The notes beneath the pieces are model-generated. The model made no database searches and was not told where the DNA came from. It was given only the letters and a program-made list of their open reading frames with translations. A DNA stretch of 64,000 nt, from NCBI GenBank assembly GCA_028289545.1, contig JANQPG010000094.1:1-64000 (forward strand). The letters run 5' to 3'. How positions within the stretch are numbered: the first letter of the stretch is position 1; each line of letters begins with the position of its first letter. Made by a program: the position numbers and the translations under genes. Source of the stretch: Woeseiaceae bacterium. Its GTDB lineage: Bacteria; Pseudomonadota; Gammaproteobacteria; Steroidobacterales; Woeseiaceae. Shown piece after piece: positions 43,523-53,543 of this stretch.

Positions 43523-44087
43523 CGCACTCGTTGTACCGGCGTTCGAGCGTTTCGATCGACGCGGCCACCTGGCGTTTCAGCGCGCTCTGCATGGCCTGGC
43601 GACCCAGCAGGGGCGGCAGCCAGAAATCGGGCTGCATGCTGCTCTGATACGAAACTACCGTCTGCGCGCCGCGCGCCACGAACGTCCAGCTGGAGGATCC
43701 ACGCCTGAAATCGCTGCCGGCCGCCTCGACCTCCGACCGTATATTGCCGCTGGCGAGGACGCTGACGCGCTCGACCAGCGTCACCGACTTGCAGAACATC
43801 AGCACACAGTCGCCGAGTTCGGTCGTCACGCGCACTTCGCCATCGTCCAGCCGCTCGGCGCGGCTGGCGACGATCGACGGGTTCAGCTCGGCAAGCCGAT
43901 CGAACGCCGTAAAAGCGCGAACCACTTCGGCCCTCGGCGCATCGACGACAAACTCCGCGTTGGCCAGCAGGCTGCCTCCGCTGCGCGATACGCGCACCTC
44001 CGGTTCGCTGGCCGCATAGACGGGTGCCTGGCACAACAGGACGATGACGGTGGAAAGGATGGCGACAAGGGTGGCGTGAACAAACAT
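43506..44087 (-). CDS. Secreted SRPBCC (START-like) family protein
   Basis: The 193-residue protein has a signal peptide ending near VYAAS, then a START/SRPBCC fold with the typical opening ANAEFVVDAPRAEVVRAFTAF and a long C-terminal helix (LLGRQAMQSALKRQVAASIETLERR). Such proteins bind hydrophobic ligands in a deep pocket. Its 3' end overlaps the convergent fusion gene by 17 bp. No partner is evident. Confidence 0.78.
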   Translation of the reverse strand: MFVHATLVAILSTVIVLLCQAPVYAASEPEVRVSRSGGSLLANAEFVVDAPRAEVVRAFTAFDRLAELNPSIVASRAERLDDGEVRVTTELGDCVLMFCKSVTLVERVSVLASGNIRSEVEAAGSDFRRGSSSWTFVARGAQTVVSYQSSMQPDFWLPPLLGRQAMQSALKRQVAASIETLERRYNECASCAQ

Positions 44088-44209
44088 GACGGGCGCTCCC
44101 GGATACGAATGGAGAGCCAGGAACGATAGTGAGCGCGGGTTGTAGCCAGCGGGGTATTCTGCGTTGTATCGGTGCTGCTACCCGGTGTTTTACGCGGCGA
44201 GTGGGCCGT

Positions 44210-45118
44210 CTACAGCGATTCGCACCAGTCCGGTTTCTCGCCGATGCACAGGGCATCGCGCATCCGCTGCCACTGCTCGATGACGATGCGCTGTTCCTCG
44301 GACGACTCGAGGAAGCGCCTGACGGCCTCCTCAAATCGCGTGTAGTGCACGATCGTGAGATTGCTGCCGATAAAGGGCGCAAACGCCGTCATCTGCTCGA
44401 TGTTTTTGGCTGCGTCGTCGACGAACACAATCTGGTCATAAGACTGAGACCAGCTGCGGAGCAGGAGCGCAAGCACTATCCCCTTGTTCTGGCCCGCCAC
44501 CATGGCCACGCCCTGTGACATCGACAATGGACGGCCCGACTTGAACGCGTGTTCGATCAGCGCCTCGCGGCCAAAAGCCGCCTCCGCAACCGCTTCGACG
44601 TGATCGGCGTCAATCGTGCCGCGGCGGTTGCACAACGGCGGTCCACACTCGGGAGAGAGGCTGAATTCGACGCCGTTGCGAGTGAGCTGCTCGAGCGTCG
44701 AGTCCCGGTACTGGGGCCCGCGGGCGGTCAGCGCAATCACGTCGACGCCCGCTGCCCTGAGCGACGCAATGCGCTCGTCGAGCCCCGGCTCGGTCAGCGA
44801 CATGTCGCGAGTTGCGTACAGAATCCCCTGCACCGCCAGCTCGTTGTCGATCTCGCCGGGCTCCCGCTCATCCGACTGCTCGAGTAGCTGCTGCCAGTCG
44901 TACCAGGCAACGCCGCCGAGAGCGTCGTCCATCGTCAACACGGTGTTGTCGAGATCGAGCACGAGCAGCGATCTGCCGGCCGGCAGCGCCGCCAGCGTGG
45001 CGTCCAGTTCAGCGTAGCTGGCCGCCGGCTGCTGCACGGCCACGGGCGGCGATGACGCGCAGGCGCCGAGCAGTACGAAGACCGTGAGCAGCAGAGCCCG
45101 AGCTTTGATGTTCTTCAT
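44210..45118 (-). CDS. HAD-superfamily lipoprotein (DUF2608-like)
   Basis: The 302-residue protein has a lipobox LLGAC and a HAD fold. The nucleophile motif is DLDNTV, with ALTARGPQY as the second motif and VFVDDAAKNIEQM as the acidic third motif. DUF2608 proteins are predicted secreted HAD phosphatases. I start at the ATG at 45118 because GGAAAG lies upstream of it, although an in-frame ATG exists at 45130. It is divergent from the M19 dipeptidase gene. The substrate is unknown. Confidence 0.78.
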   Translation of the reverse strand: MKNIKARALLLTVFVLLGACASSPPVAVQQPAASYAELDATLAALPAGRSLLVLDLDNTVLTMDDALGGVAWYDWQQLLEQSDEREPGEIDNELAVQGILYATRDMSLTEPGLDERIASLRAAGVDVIALTARGPQYRDSTLEQLTRNGVEFSLSPECGPPLCNRRGTIDADHVEAVAEAAFGREALIEHAFKSGRPLSMSQGVAMVAGQNKGIVLALLLRSWSQSYDQIVFVDDAAKNIEQMTAFAPFIGSNLTIVHYTRFEEAVRRFLESSEEQRIVIEQWQRMRDALCIGEKPDWCESL

Positions 45119-45178
45119 GCATCTTTCCATGGCAGAGGATCGTTGAAAAAATTGCGGTGCTGGATGCCGTCGCTCGAC

Positions 45179-45224
45179 GGTAACAGAGTCCGATTATGAA
45201 CGTTTTGTCTTGTCGTTTGTTACC
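45179..45224. repeat. Spaced inverted repeat GGTAACA/TGTTACC in a divergent promoter
   Basis: Perfect 7-bp arms (45179-45185 and 45218-45224) are separated by 32 bp, and flanking CGAC/GAC bases extend the similarity as direct copies. It lies between the HAD lipoprotein gene and the M19 dipeptidase gene. It may be a regulator binding site. Confidence 0.4.
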
Positions 45225-45379
45225 GACGGCCTGGATCTCCCGGCGTCGAAAACCGCCCTGAGCCTCGGTCGCGGCGACAGAACCTGCCGACCTGCCCCGG
45301 GGAGACCGTCATAAGCGGGCGGCACGGCGCGATAACGCGCTAGACTCAGCGCCCTGTCGACGCTTCGGAAACCGTTGCC

Positions 45380-46537
45380 ATGCGGATTGCCCTACGCCTC
45401 CTGATCGCAGTGCTCGCGTGCGCTCTCGTCTACCTGCACTGGTTCCTGCCGGCACAGGTGGAGCGCGGCATTAACGTAAAACTGGCCCTCGACCTGCCAA
45501 CCGTCAGCGAGGAAGCGCAGCAACTGCACGACACGCTGTTCATCGCCGATTTGCATGCGGACTCACTGCTGTGGAAACGGGACCTGAGCCGCGCATCGGA
45601 CGTTGGTCACGTCGATCTGCCGCGATTGCGGCAAGGTAATGTCACACTGCAGGTCTTCAGCGCTACAACCAAGAGCCCAAAAAACCAGAACTACACGCGG
45701 AACGACGCGGACTCCGACCGCATTACGCTTCTGGCCGTCGCGTCGTTCTGGCCGCCGCGAACGTGGAACAGTCTCTACGAGAGAGCGGCCTATCAGCTCG
45801 AGAAACTGCACGAACTCGCCGCAACCGACGCGCTCACGCTCATTACCGACCAAGCGTCGTTTCGCGACCTGCTGCGGCGGCGTGAAGCCGGCGAGCAAAC
45901 TGTCGGCGGTCTGTATCTGATCGAAGGCGCGCACCCGCTGGAGGGCGATCTCGACAAGCTCGACCGGCTCTACGACCGGGGCCTGAGAATAGTCGGCCTG
46001 ACTCACTTCTTCGACAACGAGACCGGCGGTTCCCTGCACGGTATCAGCGGCGAAGGTTTGACGGAGTTTGGTCGCGCGGTTGTTCGGCGCGCCAACGAAC
46101 TCGACATGATCATCGACATTGCGCATGCATCACCCGCCATGGCGCGGGAAGTACTGGAGCTGTCTACACAGCCCGTCATTCTGTCTCACGGCGGCGTCAA
46201 GTCGGCTTGCGACACCGCACGCAACTTCGACGACGAACTCATGCGTGAGCTGGCCCGTCGCGGCGGTCTCCTGGGGGTGGGTTACTGGCGCGGGGCCGTC
46301 TGCGACCCCACTCCCGCCGGCGTTGTCCGCAGCATCCGTCACGCAATCGACCTCATGGGGATCGAGCACGTGGCGCTGGGTTCGGACTACGACGGCGCAG
46401 TCGCCGTGTCCTTCGACACATCGCAACTGGCGGTCGTGACGGAGGCCATGCTGCGCGCGGGCTTCAGCGAACGCGAAATCCGGCTGGTCATGGGCGATAA
46501 CGTCCGGCGCTTCTTGCTCGAGAACCTGCCGGAATAA
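45380..46537 (+). CDS. Membrane dipeptidase (peptidase M19)
   Basis: The 385-residue protein has an N-terminal hydrophobic anchor or signal (3-22) and an M19 metal-dependent barrel. The metal ligands appear in DLHADSLLW (HxD), the glutamate in LIEGAHPLEG, His in DIAHAS and His in LSHGG, with GSDYDG near the end. M19 enzymes cleave dipeptides, including L-D and dehydro forms. The protein may act outside the inner membrane. It sits 71 bp before a MocR regulator gene, so the two may form one unit. Confidence 0.88.
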   Translation: MRIALRLLIAVLACALVYLHWFLPAQVERGINVKLALDLPTVSEEAQQLHDTLFIADLHADSLLWKRDLSRASDVGHVDLPRLRQGNVTLQVFSATTKSPKNQNYTRNDADSDRITLLAVASFWPPRTWNSLYERAAYQLEKLHELAATDALTLITDQASFRDLLRRREAGEQTVGGLYLIEGAHPLEGDLDKLDRLYDRGLRIVGLTHFFDNETGGSLHGISGEGLTEFGRAVVRRANELDMIIDIAHASPAMAREVLELSTQPVILSHGGVKSACDTARNFDDELMRELARRGGLLGVGYWRGAVCDPTPAGVVRSIRHAIDLMGIEHVALGSDYDGAVAVSFDTSQLAVVTEAMLRAGFSEREIRLVMGDNVRRFLLENLPE

Positions 46538-46608
46538 CCCGGCCTTGTCCCGCGGCGCCTAGCTGCTCCCCCTGAGCCTGCGTACACTCGCTACCCAGGG
46601 AGGCCAGC

Positions 46609-48420
46609 ATGCGCGATGCGCTGTTTTACCTGGATCGGGAAAGTGACCTGAGCCTGCGCCAGCAGATCCGTCAGAAGCTTGTTGACGGCATCCGCTCGGG
46701 CGCCTTTCCGGGCGGCACTCGGCTGCCGTCCTCGCGCAAGCTGTCGCAGCAACTCAAAGTCTCGCGAAACACCGTGGTCAGCGTCTACCAGGATCTCATC
46801 GCGGACGGCTACATCGTCAGCCGGCAGCGCAGCGGAATTTTCGTCAACGATGACGTCGCGAAGTACCGGCTGGAGCCGGCCAGTGAGTCCGGTGAAGCGT
46901 CATCGGGGCTGCTGGTCTGGCCCAACCGGATCAAGTACCGGCGCGTTGCAACCGCAAACGCCGACGAGATCGCGAACTGGAACGCGTACCCGTACGCCTT
47001 TCTCGATGGCAGGTTCGACGCTTCACTGTTTCCGCTGTCCGAATGGCGGGAGGCGAACAAATTGGCGCTGGGCGTCGCCGCCGTCGAAGACTGGTCCACG
47101 GGTGACGGTGACGACGACGACCCCCGCCTGATCCACGAGATCCGCACAAAATTCCTGACCAGGCGCGGCATTCAGGCCAGCGACAATGAAGTCCTGTTGA
47201 CGCTCGGTACTCAGAACAGCCTGTATCTGATCGCGCGCCTGCTGGCCGATAGCACGGCCGTCATCGGCATTGAGGAACCGGGCAACTTCCGGATGCGAAG
47301 CCTCGTCGAAGCGCGCGGCGCGACGGTCCGGCCACAGACCGTCGATGAGGACGGCATTTGCATCGATGCGAAGATCGACGACTGCGACTGGGTCTACGTG
47401 ACCCCCAGCCATCAGATCCCCACCGCCGTGCCAATGTCGATGGAACGGCGCAGAGAACTCGTCAAAGCGGCAACGGACGGGGATTTCCTGATCGTCGAGG
47501 ACGACTACGAGTGTGAGCTCAACTACCAGGACCGGCCGCGGCCGGCGCTGCGGAGCATGGACAAGGACGGCCGCGTCATCTACGTCGCCGAGCTCTCCAA
47601 AGTCCTTTCTCCCGGCATTGGGCTCGGATTTATTGTGGCGGACGCTGCGTTTATTCGCCGCGCGCGAGAACTGCGCCGCGCATTGTTCTCGCACCCGCCA
47701 CTCTACAACCAGCGCGCAGCGGCCTATTTCCTGTCGCTCGGCTACTACGATTCGATGATGATGCGCCTCGGCAAGACGCTCGGCGATCGCCGCCTCGAGC
47801 TGCGCGATGCGCTCTCCAACATGCGCGGCGTGCCGCTCGAGATATCGCCCGAGGTGGGCGGCACAACGTACTGGGTGAAGGCGCCCCGGCAATTTAACGT
47901 CGCGTACTTTGTTCAGGAAGCCGCCGAACACGGCATCCTGCTCGAGCCCGTGGCCGACTACTACCAGGACCCCGGTCGCGCCGAAAACTGCTTTCGCATG
48001 GGTATTACAAGCATACCGCAAGACAAGATCGTGCCTGGCGTACGACGGCTGGTCGAGTTGATAAGGCGACTGGTCAGAGGCCAGGTCGAGCACCTCGACA
48101 CGGCCGTCGGCACCTGGCTACGCGGACCCGCACTCGAACGCTTCATGTCAGGGGCGGTGATTCGCTACCAGGAAGTCTACGGCACGGTATGCACGATCCG
48201 GCTACACGCCGACGGCCGCATGAGCGGCGACATGGAGTCGGCATCGGAGGATACGGACAGCGGGGCCTGGCGCGTCGAGGGGGATCTGTTTTACCGCCGC
48301 TGGGATCGCTGGAATTACGCCGCCGAGGCAGCCTACTACATTGTCGTGGACGGCGACACGGTCAAGTACTTTAACCATGACCGGCAGATTGTCGATTCGG
48401 CCAAAGTCGACTCCGCCTGA
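46609..48420 (+). CDS. MocR/PdxR-type regulator with an extra C-terminal domain
   Basis: The N-terminal GntR HTH (about 10-80, with PSSRKLSQQLKVSRNTVVSV) is fused to a fold-type I aminotransferase domain (about 110-485). The PLP lysine is Lys331 (ELSKVLSPG) and the Asp/Tyr PLP contact lies in VEDDYECEL. Standard members end near residue 480. This one continues for about 115 residues (490-603), including GTVCTIRLHADG, GAWRVEGDLFYRRW and YYIVVDGDTVKYF. That tail looks like a small beta-barrel and I cannot name it. A GGGAGG site precedes the ATG. Likely targets are the flanking dipeptidase and nitrilase genes. Confidence 0.88.
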   Translation: MRDALFYLDRESDLSLRQQIRQKLVDGIRSGAFPGGTRLPSSRKLSQQLKVSRNTVVSVYQDLIADGYIVSRQRSGIFVNDDVAKYRLEPASESGEASSGLLVWPNRIKYRRVATANADEIANWNAYPYAFLDGRFDASLFPLSEWREANKLALGVAAVEDWSTGDGDDDDPRLIHEIRTKFLTRRGIQASDNEVLLTLGTQNSLYLIARLLADSTAVIGIEEPGNFRMRSLVEARGATVRPQTVDEDGICIDAKIDDCDWVYVTPSHQIPTAVPMSMERRRELVKAATDGDFLIVEDDYECELNYQDRPRPALRSMDKDGRVIYVAELSKVLSPGIGLGFIVADAAFIRRARELRRALFSHPPLYNQRAAAYFLSLGYYDSMMMRLGKTLGDRRLELRDALSNMRGVPLEISPEVGGTTYWVKAPRQFNVAYFVQEAAEHGILLEPVADYYQDPGRAENCFRMGITSIPQDKIVPGVRRLVELIRRLVRGQVEHLDTAVGTWLRGPALERFMSGAVIRYQEVYGTVCTIRLHADGRMSGDMESASEDTDSGAWRVEGDLFYRRWDRWNYAAEAAYYIVVDGDTVKYFNHDRQIVDSAKVDSA

Positions 48421-48557
48421 ATTCACACCAATCGCCGATCCCCGGCATTGCACCATTGGTCCACGGGCGAGCTGCGCTCTGGTACCGCCCCGTTCCGCCA
48501 ACTGGCTCTATGCGGCCCGTTGGCGCGGCGTTAGGGTAGGACAATGAGGGAGGATGC

Positions 48558-49415
48558 ATGAGCAAAATTTCGATTGCCGGTCTGCAGCTTACGGGTTCCA
48601 ACGGTGACAACGTGGACCTCATGATTCGCGAGATCGACGCTGCAATGGCGCGTTTCCCGTGGCTCGACATGATCGTTGCCCCCGAGCTCAACGCCTGCGG
48701 CACGGACGCGGCTACGGCCGAAGCCATGCCTGGGCTCAGGGAGGAGCGGTTTTGCGAAGTCGCCAGCCGCCACGGCATATGGCTCGTTCCGGGCTCCATG
48801 TTCGAATCCAGCGAAGGGCTCGTCTACAACACGATGCCGGTCATCAACCCGGATGGCGAAGTGATCGTCCGCTACCGCAAGCAGTTCCCGTGGGCGCCCT
48901 ACGAGCAGAACACCACCCCCGGCACCCGCTCGGTCGTCTTCGACGTCCCGGACGTCGGGCGCTTCGGGTTGTCCAACTGCTACGACATGTGGTTCCCGGA
49001 GACCTTGCGCTCGCTGAGCAGCGCAGGTGCTGAGGTCATCCTGCATCCGAGCCTGACGTCGACCATCGACCGTGGAGCCGAGCACTGCATCGTGCGCGCA
49101 AGCGCGGCCATGCACCAGTGTTACTTCTTCGACGTCAATCTCGGACCTACCGTTGGCTGCGGCCAATCCCTGATCGCCGGTCCCGGCGGTGAGGTCGTAT
49201 ACGCCGCCGGCACGGGGCGCGAGATCATTCCGTTGAAGCTCGATCTGGATTACGTCCGCGACGTCCGTGAAAACGGCTGGCAGAACCTGGGGCAAACGCT
49301 CAAGTCGTTTCGCGACAGCAGCATCCAATTCGATGTTTATGGGAACGGCAACTCATCGGAGTACCTCGAGTCCCTGGGCCCCCTCGCAATGCCCAAGCGG
49401 CTGACAAAACCGTAA
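48558..49415 (+). CDS. Carbon-nitrogen hydrolase (nitrilase superfamily)
   Basis: The 285-residue enzyme has the complete Glu-Lys-Cys triad: Glu43 (APEL), Lys108 (RYRKQFPW) and Cys141 (SNCYDMWFPE). It is most likely an amidase acting on a small amide or carbamoyl compound, since true nitrilases are a minority of the family. The ATG has GGGAGG upstream. It lies between a MocR regulator gene and a TBDR gene on the same strand, which suggests a nitrogen-containing ligand handled by that locus. Confidence 0.88.
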   Translation: MSKISIAGLQLTGSNGDNVDLMIREIDAAMARFPWLDMIVAPELNACGTDAATAEAMPGLREERFCEVASRHGIWLVPGSMFESSEGLVYNTMPVINPDGEVIVRYRKQFPWAPYEQNTTPGTRSVVFDVPDVGRFGLSNCYDMWFPETLRSLSSAGAEVILHPSLTSTIDRGAEHCIVRASAAMHQCYFFDVNLGPTVGCGQSLIAGPGGEVVYAAGTGREIIPLKLDLDYVRDVRENGWQNLGQTLKSFRDSSIQFDVYGNGNSSEYLESLGPLAMPKRLTKP

Positions 49416-49552
49416 GCCGGCTGCCCCGGGACTGGACCAGCACGCGGTCCGCAACTGGTACTGTCGGGGTTTCACTCTCCGGAGTAGCGTGACCGGTAGC
49501 AGCATGGGCATGACTCAAGCTGAACACCGGACACGGACACTTGGGGGACACA

Positions 49553-51919
49553 GTGGCTGAAACCATCTACTTTCGAAAAAACCCGACCGCCATCGCCGTC
49601 AGTCTTGCTCTCGCAACGACCGGGCCGGCAGCGGTAGCGCAAACCGACGAGGAAAGCCTGCTCGAGGAAATCACGGTAACGGCCACGCGCCGCGAAAGCT
49701 CGATTCAGGACGTTCCTTACAATATCTCAGCGGTCAGCGGCACGGCACTCGAGGCTGCGCTCATTACCGACCAGGCAGACCTGATGCGCATTGTGCCGGG
49801 GGTTGCCGTCGTCGATCGGGGCTACCGCAACTCGGGGGTCATCAACGGCATCATGATTCGCGGCGTCAACGTCGACGGATCTGCTCTTGGCGATTATTCG
49901 CTGTCCGCGGTGCCCACGGTGTCCACCTACGTGAACGACACGCCGCTGTATGCCAATTTTGTGCTTCGCGACGTCGAACGTGTCGAGGTTCTGCGCGGAC
50001 CGCAGGGCACGCTGTACGGCTCGGGTTCGCTGGGCGGCACAGTGAAGTACATCATGCGCGACCCCAGTTTTGACGCAACAACCGCAAGCGTCAATCTTGT
50101 CGCCAGCAAAGTGGACGGCTCGGAGGGTGAAGGTTATTCCGGCGACGTCACGGTCAACTTTGCTTTGAGCGACGTCCTCGCGCTGCGCGTGAACGCCGGC
50201 ACAATGGACTATCCCGGTATCACCGATTACGTGAACGTCTACGAACTCGACGCCAACGGCATTCCGGTTGCTCCCAACGGTGTGCTCGACCCGGAAGCCA
50301 GCTACCGGGTTGTCGAAGACGCCGATACGGTGGACATCGACTATGGCCGTGTGAGCCTGCTGTACGAGCCCGGAGACAAATTCACGCTGAGGGCCGCCTT
50401 TCAGGCACAGAGCGACGAGATTGGCGGGCGCCGCCAGGAAACCGTCGGCGAGGACGGTTTTGGCCGCACCTATCAGGAATACGAAAACGGCTCCATACAG
50501 CTCGAACCCTCGAGTCGCGATGCGCACCTCGCGAGCCTCGAGATGGATCTCGACCTCGGTTTTGCCACGCTGACCTCGAGCACGTCGAGCTACGAACACG
50601 ATGGCGACAGCATTAGCGAGAATACCGGTTTCTACGCGCAGGCCGGTTTCCTTGCGTTCTACTACAACTATCCGCGACCGATGGCTTCAGCCGTCAGGAC
50701 CTACAGCGACGAGGCATTCGTGCAGGAGCTGCGGCTGGTCTCGAACACGGACGGCGCGTTCGACTACACGCTCGGGGCCTTTTATCTCGATCAGGATCTG
50801 GGCTCGACGCAACAGAGCTTCCTGCGCGGTTTCAAGCAATGGTGGGACACGCTCGTGCCGGCCGCCGCGGACGCGGTGACCGGAGACCAGGACTTCGACT
50901 ACGCACGCTCGGAGACCTACAAGGATCTGTCGATATTCGGGGAACTCACCTACCACTTCAGCGACACCGTCCGGGGCACGCTGGGTTTCCGGTATTTCGA
51001 CAATGAGTTCACGAACGTAACCTTCGTCGACCTGCCGCTGTTCGCTGGCGTGTTTACCCCGGAAACCTCGCGCTTCGAGATCAACGACGACGACATGCTG
51101 TTCAAGGCCAACCTGGCCTGGGACATCACCGACAATTCGATGCTGTACAGCACAATCTCCGAAGGTTACCGGCGCGGCGGCGCCAATGCGGTGCCTACCT
51201 CCGGGACTTTCGCGGAAGACCCGGGTTGGCTCCGTTACGAGCCGGATTCGGTCGTCAACTATGAAATTGGCATCAAGAGCGAGTTTGAGCGTGTGCGGCT
51301 CACGGCTGCCGCGTTCCTCGTCGACTGGTCGGATGCCCAGGTCAATACTGCAACGACAAACTGGGGGTTTTTCGCCGTTCTCAACGGCGGCGACGCCAGC
51401 ACGTCCGGACTCGAACTGGAGATCGACGGCTACGTCAACGAGAACGTCGAATACCGGCTGGGCTACGCCTACGTCGACGCCAAGCTGGACGACCCCGTGT
51501 TTGCACCCGACAACGCGGTCACTCCGCGTGCGCTCGCGGACGCCGAGCTACCGGGAACGCCCGAACACACGCTGAATGGAACGCTCATACTGAGCCGCGA
51601 TGTCGGCAACCGTGCACGCTGGATAACCCGCCTGAATGCCTACTACCAGTCGGAAACCCGCAACGCGATCAACAACTCGCCCACCTTCAACGTCGAACTC
51701 GATGCGTTTACGCTTGCCGACGTCTCGACATCGCTGGTTTTCGATTCCTGGGATGCTACGCTGTTCATCCGCAACATCGGCAACGAGCGAGGGGTGACGG
51801 GACTGTTCACCGAAGCCTACATGGGCACGGCACCCGGCAGCGGCTACTTTGGCAACGGCAACAAGCAATTCTTGTCTCTGCCGCGAACGGTTGGCTTTTC
51901 GGTGAATCTCCGCTTCTAG
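49553..51919 (+). CDS. TonB-dependent receptor (no STN domain)
   Basis: The 788-residue receptor has a signal peptide ending AVAQ, a TonB-box-like EEITVTATRRE, a plug with RGPQGTLYGSGSLGG (about 140-155) and a barrel ending in VGFSVNLRF. I start at the GTG at 49553, which has GGGGG about 8 nt upstream, rather than the in-frame TTG at 49541. The ITVTATRR pattern with SIQDVP belongs to a broad receptor group for diverse organic ligands. It is followed 49 bp later by a TPR-sulfotransferase gene. Confidence 0.92.
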   Translation: MAETIYFRKNPTAIAVSLALATTGPAAVAQTDEESLLEEITVTATRRESSIQDVPYNISAVSGTALEAALITDQADLMRIVPGVAVVDRGYRNSGVINGIMIRGVNVDGSALGDYSLSAVPTVSTYVNDTPLYANFVLRDVERVEVLRGPQGTLYGSGSLGGTVKYIMRDPSFDATTASVNLVASKVDGSEGEGYSGDVTVNFALSDVLALRVNAGTMDYPGITDYVNVYELDANGIPVAPNGVLDPEASYRVVEDADTVDIDYGRVSLLYEPGDKFTLRAAFQAQSDEIGGRRQETVGEDGFGRTYQEYENGSIQLEPSSRDAHLASLEMDLDLGFATLTSSTSSYEHDGDSISENTGFYAQAGFLAFYYNYPRPMASAVRTYSDEAFVQELRLVSNTDGAFDYTLGAFYLDQDLGSTQQSFLRGFKQWWDTLVPAAADAVTGDQDFDYARSETYKDLSIFGELTYHFSDTVRGTLGFRYFDNEFTNVTFVDLPLFAGVFTPETSRFEINDDDMLFKANLAWDITDNSMLYSTISEGYRRGGANAVPTSGTFAEDPGWLRYEPDSVVNYEIGIKSEFERVRLTAAAFLVDWSDAQVNTATTNWGFFAVLNGGDASTSGLELEIDGYVNENVEYRLGYAYVDAKLDDPVFAPDNAVTPRALADAELPGTPEHTLNGTLILSRDVGNRARWITRLNAYYQSETRNAINNSPTFNVELDAFTLADVSTSLVFDSWDATLFIRNIGNERGVTGLFTEAYMGTAPGSGYFGNGNKQFLSLPRTVGFSVNLRF

Positions 51920-51968
51920 AGCCTCTCTCGCCGTAAGGCGGATACAGTTCATTTTGAGAAAGGCTAGC

Positions 51969-53543
51969 GTGAACCCGGAGACGAAACGCGATTCCTACTC
52001 AGCACGCATCAACACGGTCAAGGCGCTGCTCAACCGGCGGCAGATCGACGACGCTGCGGCGGAATGCGAAGCGATAGTTGGGCTCGACCCGGAACGGGTC
52101 GAGCCCTTGCTGCTACTGGCGCGCGTGCGACAGCAGCAGGGCCGCCTGGACGACATGCTCGAAGTCTGCGAGTCGGCGCTGCGGCTGGCCCCCCGGCATC
52201 GAGGCGCGGAACTGCTGTTTATCGAGGCGTGCGTCTGCTGCAGCCGTCACGACCGTGCGAGGCAGCAGCTTGCGGGACTCGAAGAGCAGGCGAAGGAAGA
52301 CCCGGCACTCCTGCAGCACCTTGCTCAGCTGTACGCGCATATGGGCTGCCACATCGAAGCTCACAGCTGCTACCGTCGCGCGGCGGGTTTGCTGCCCGAG
52401 GACGCTGAAGCCCTCTACAACCTCGCTACCTCACAGGTCGCCATCGGTGAACTCGAAGCGGCGGAGAAGAGCTTCTCCGCCGTGCTGAAAGTCAATCCGA
52501 ACGATTGCGACGCCTGGCACAATCGTTCTCTGTTGCGCAAGCAGACCGCCGACAACAACCACACAGACGCGCTGCACGAACGACTGGCGGCGCTCGACAA
52601 ATCGGACCGGGGCGCAATTGCGCTGCTCTACGCGCTGGCAAAAGAGTACGAAGACCTGGGCGATTTCGACAAAGCCTTCGAGTACCTTGCCGAAGGTGCG
52701 CACAACCGCCGCGCGCGGCTTGCCTACAGAGTGAGCACCGACGAAAACATCATGCAACAGATCGCTGAGACATTCGGCAGCGCTTATGCCAGCTCGAAGC
52801 GGGACGGGGACAATCGGCAAGGACCCATTTTTGTCCTCGGCCTCCCGCGCAGCGGAACCACCCTGGTGGACCGGATTCTGAGTTCGCACAGCCAGGTGAC
52901 GAGCCTGGGTGAAATCAACGATTTTGCGCTGTGTCTCACCCGCCTCGGCAGGGTTGCCGACAAACACTCACTGCTCGAAGCGGCGGCGGCATTGAATCCG
53001 AAGGCGCTGGGGAGTCTTTACCTGGACGGCGTGGCAACCTACGGCTACAACTCGCCTTTTTTTATCGACAAGACCCCGGCAAACTACCTGTATGTGGGAC
53101 TGATTGCGAAGGTACTCCCCGGCGCAAAAATTGTCAGTCTGAAAAGACACCCGGTCGACAGCTGCCTTGCGATGTTCAGAACGCTGTTCAGAATGGGTTA
53201 TCCTTTCTCTTACGATCTCGGCGACCTTGGGCGGTACTACATTGCCTACGACAAACTGATGCGTCACTGGGAGTCGATACTGCCCGGGCACATACACTAC
53301 GTTTCCTACGAACAAATGATAGACAATCAGGAAACCGTCAGCCGGAAACTCCTCGAGTACTGCGAGCTACCGTGGGAAGACGGCGTACTCCAATTCGAGC
53401 GTAATGCCGCCCCCGTGGCAACAGCTAGCGCCGCGCAGGTCCGGCAACCGATCTATCGGGATGCGCTGTCGCGGTGGCGTCTATACGAGAAGCAGCTCGC
53501 ACCGCTGATTCGGCAACTGGACGCGGCCGGCATTGCGCTGTAG
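51969..53543 (+). CDS. TPR-repeat sulfotransferase
   Basis: The protein has tetratricopeptide repeats in about residues 10-245 and a sulfotransferase domain at about 285-520. The PAPS 5'-phosphosulfate loop reads GLPRSGTTLVDRIL near 293-304. The 3'-phosphate contact lies in SLKRHPVDSCLAMFR. It should transfer sulfate from PAPS to a protein, peptide or glycan in the cytoplasm. The start is GTG at 51969 with AAGG upstream, and an in-frame TTG at 51954 is possible. Its stop overlaps the next gene by 11 bp. TPR-sulfotransferases often neighbour TBDRs in proteobacteria. Confidence 0.87.
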   Translation: MNPETKRDSYSARINTVKALLNRRQIDDAAAECEAIVGLDPERVEPLLLLARVRQQQGRLDDMLEVCESALRLAPRHRGAELLFIEACVCCSRHDRARQQLAGLEEQAKEDPALLQHLAQLYAHMGCHIEAHSCYRRAAGLLPEDAEALYNLATSQVAIGELEAAEKSFSAVLKVNPNDCDAWHNRSLLRKQTADNNHTDALHERLAALDKSDRGAIALLYALAKEYEDLGDFDKAFEYLAEGAHNRRARLAYRVSTDENIMQQIAETFGSAYASSKRDGDNRQGPIFVLGLPRSGTTLVDRILSSHSQVTSLGEINDFALCLTRLGRVADKHSLLEAAAALNPKALGSLYLDGVATYGYNSPFFIDKTPANYLYVGLIAKVLPGAKIVSLKRHPVDSCLAMFRTLFRMGYPFSYDLGDLGRYYIAYDKLMRHWESILPGHIHYVSYEQMIDNQETVSRKLLEYCELPWEDGVLQFERNAAPVATASAAQVRQPIYRDALSRWRLYEKQLAPLIRQLDAAGIAL

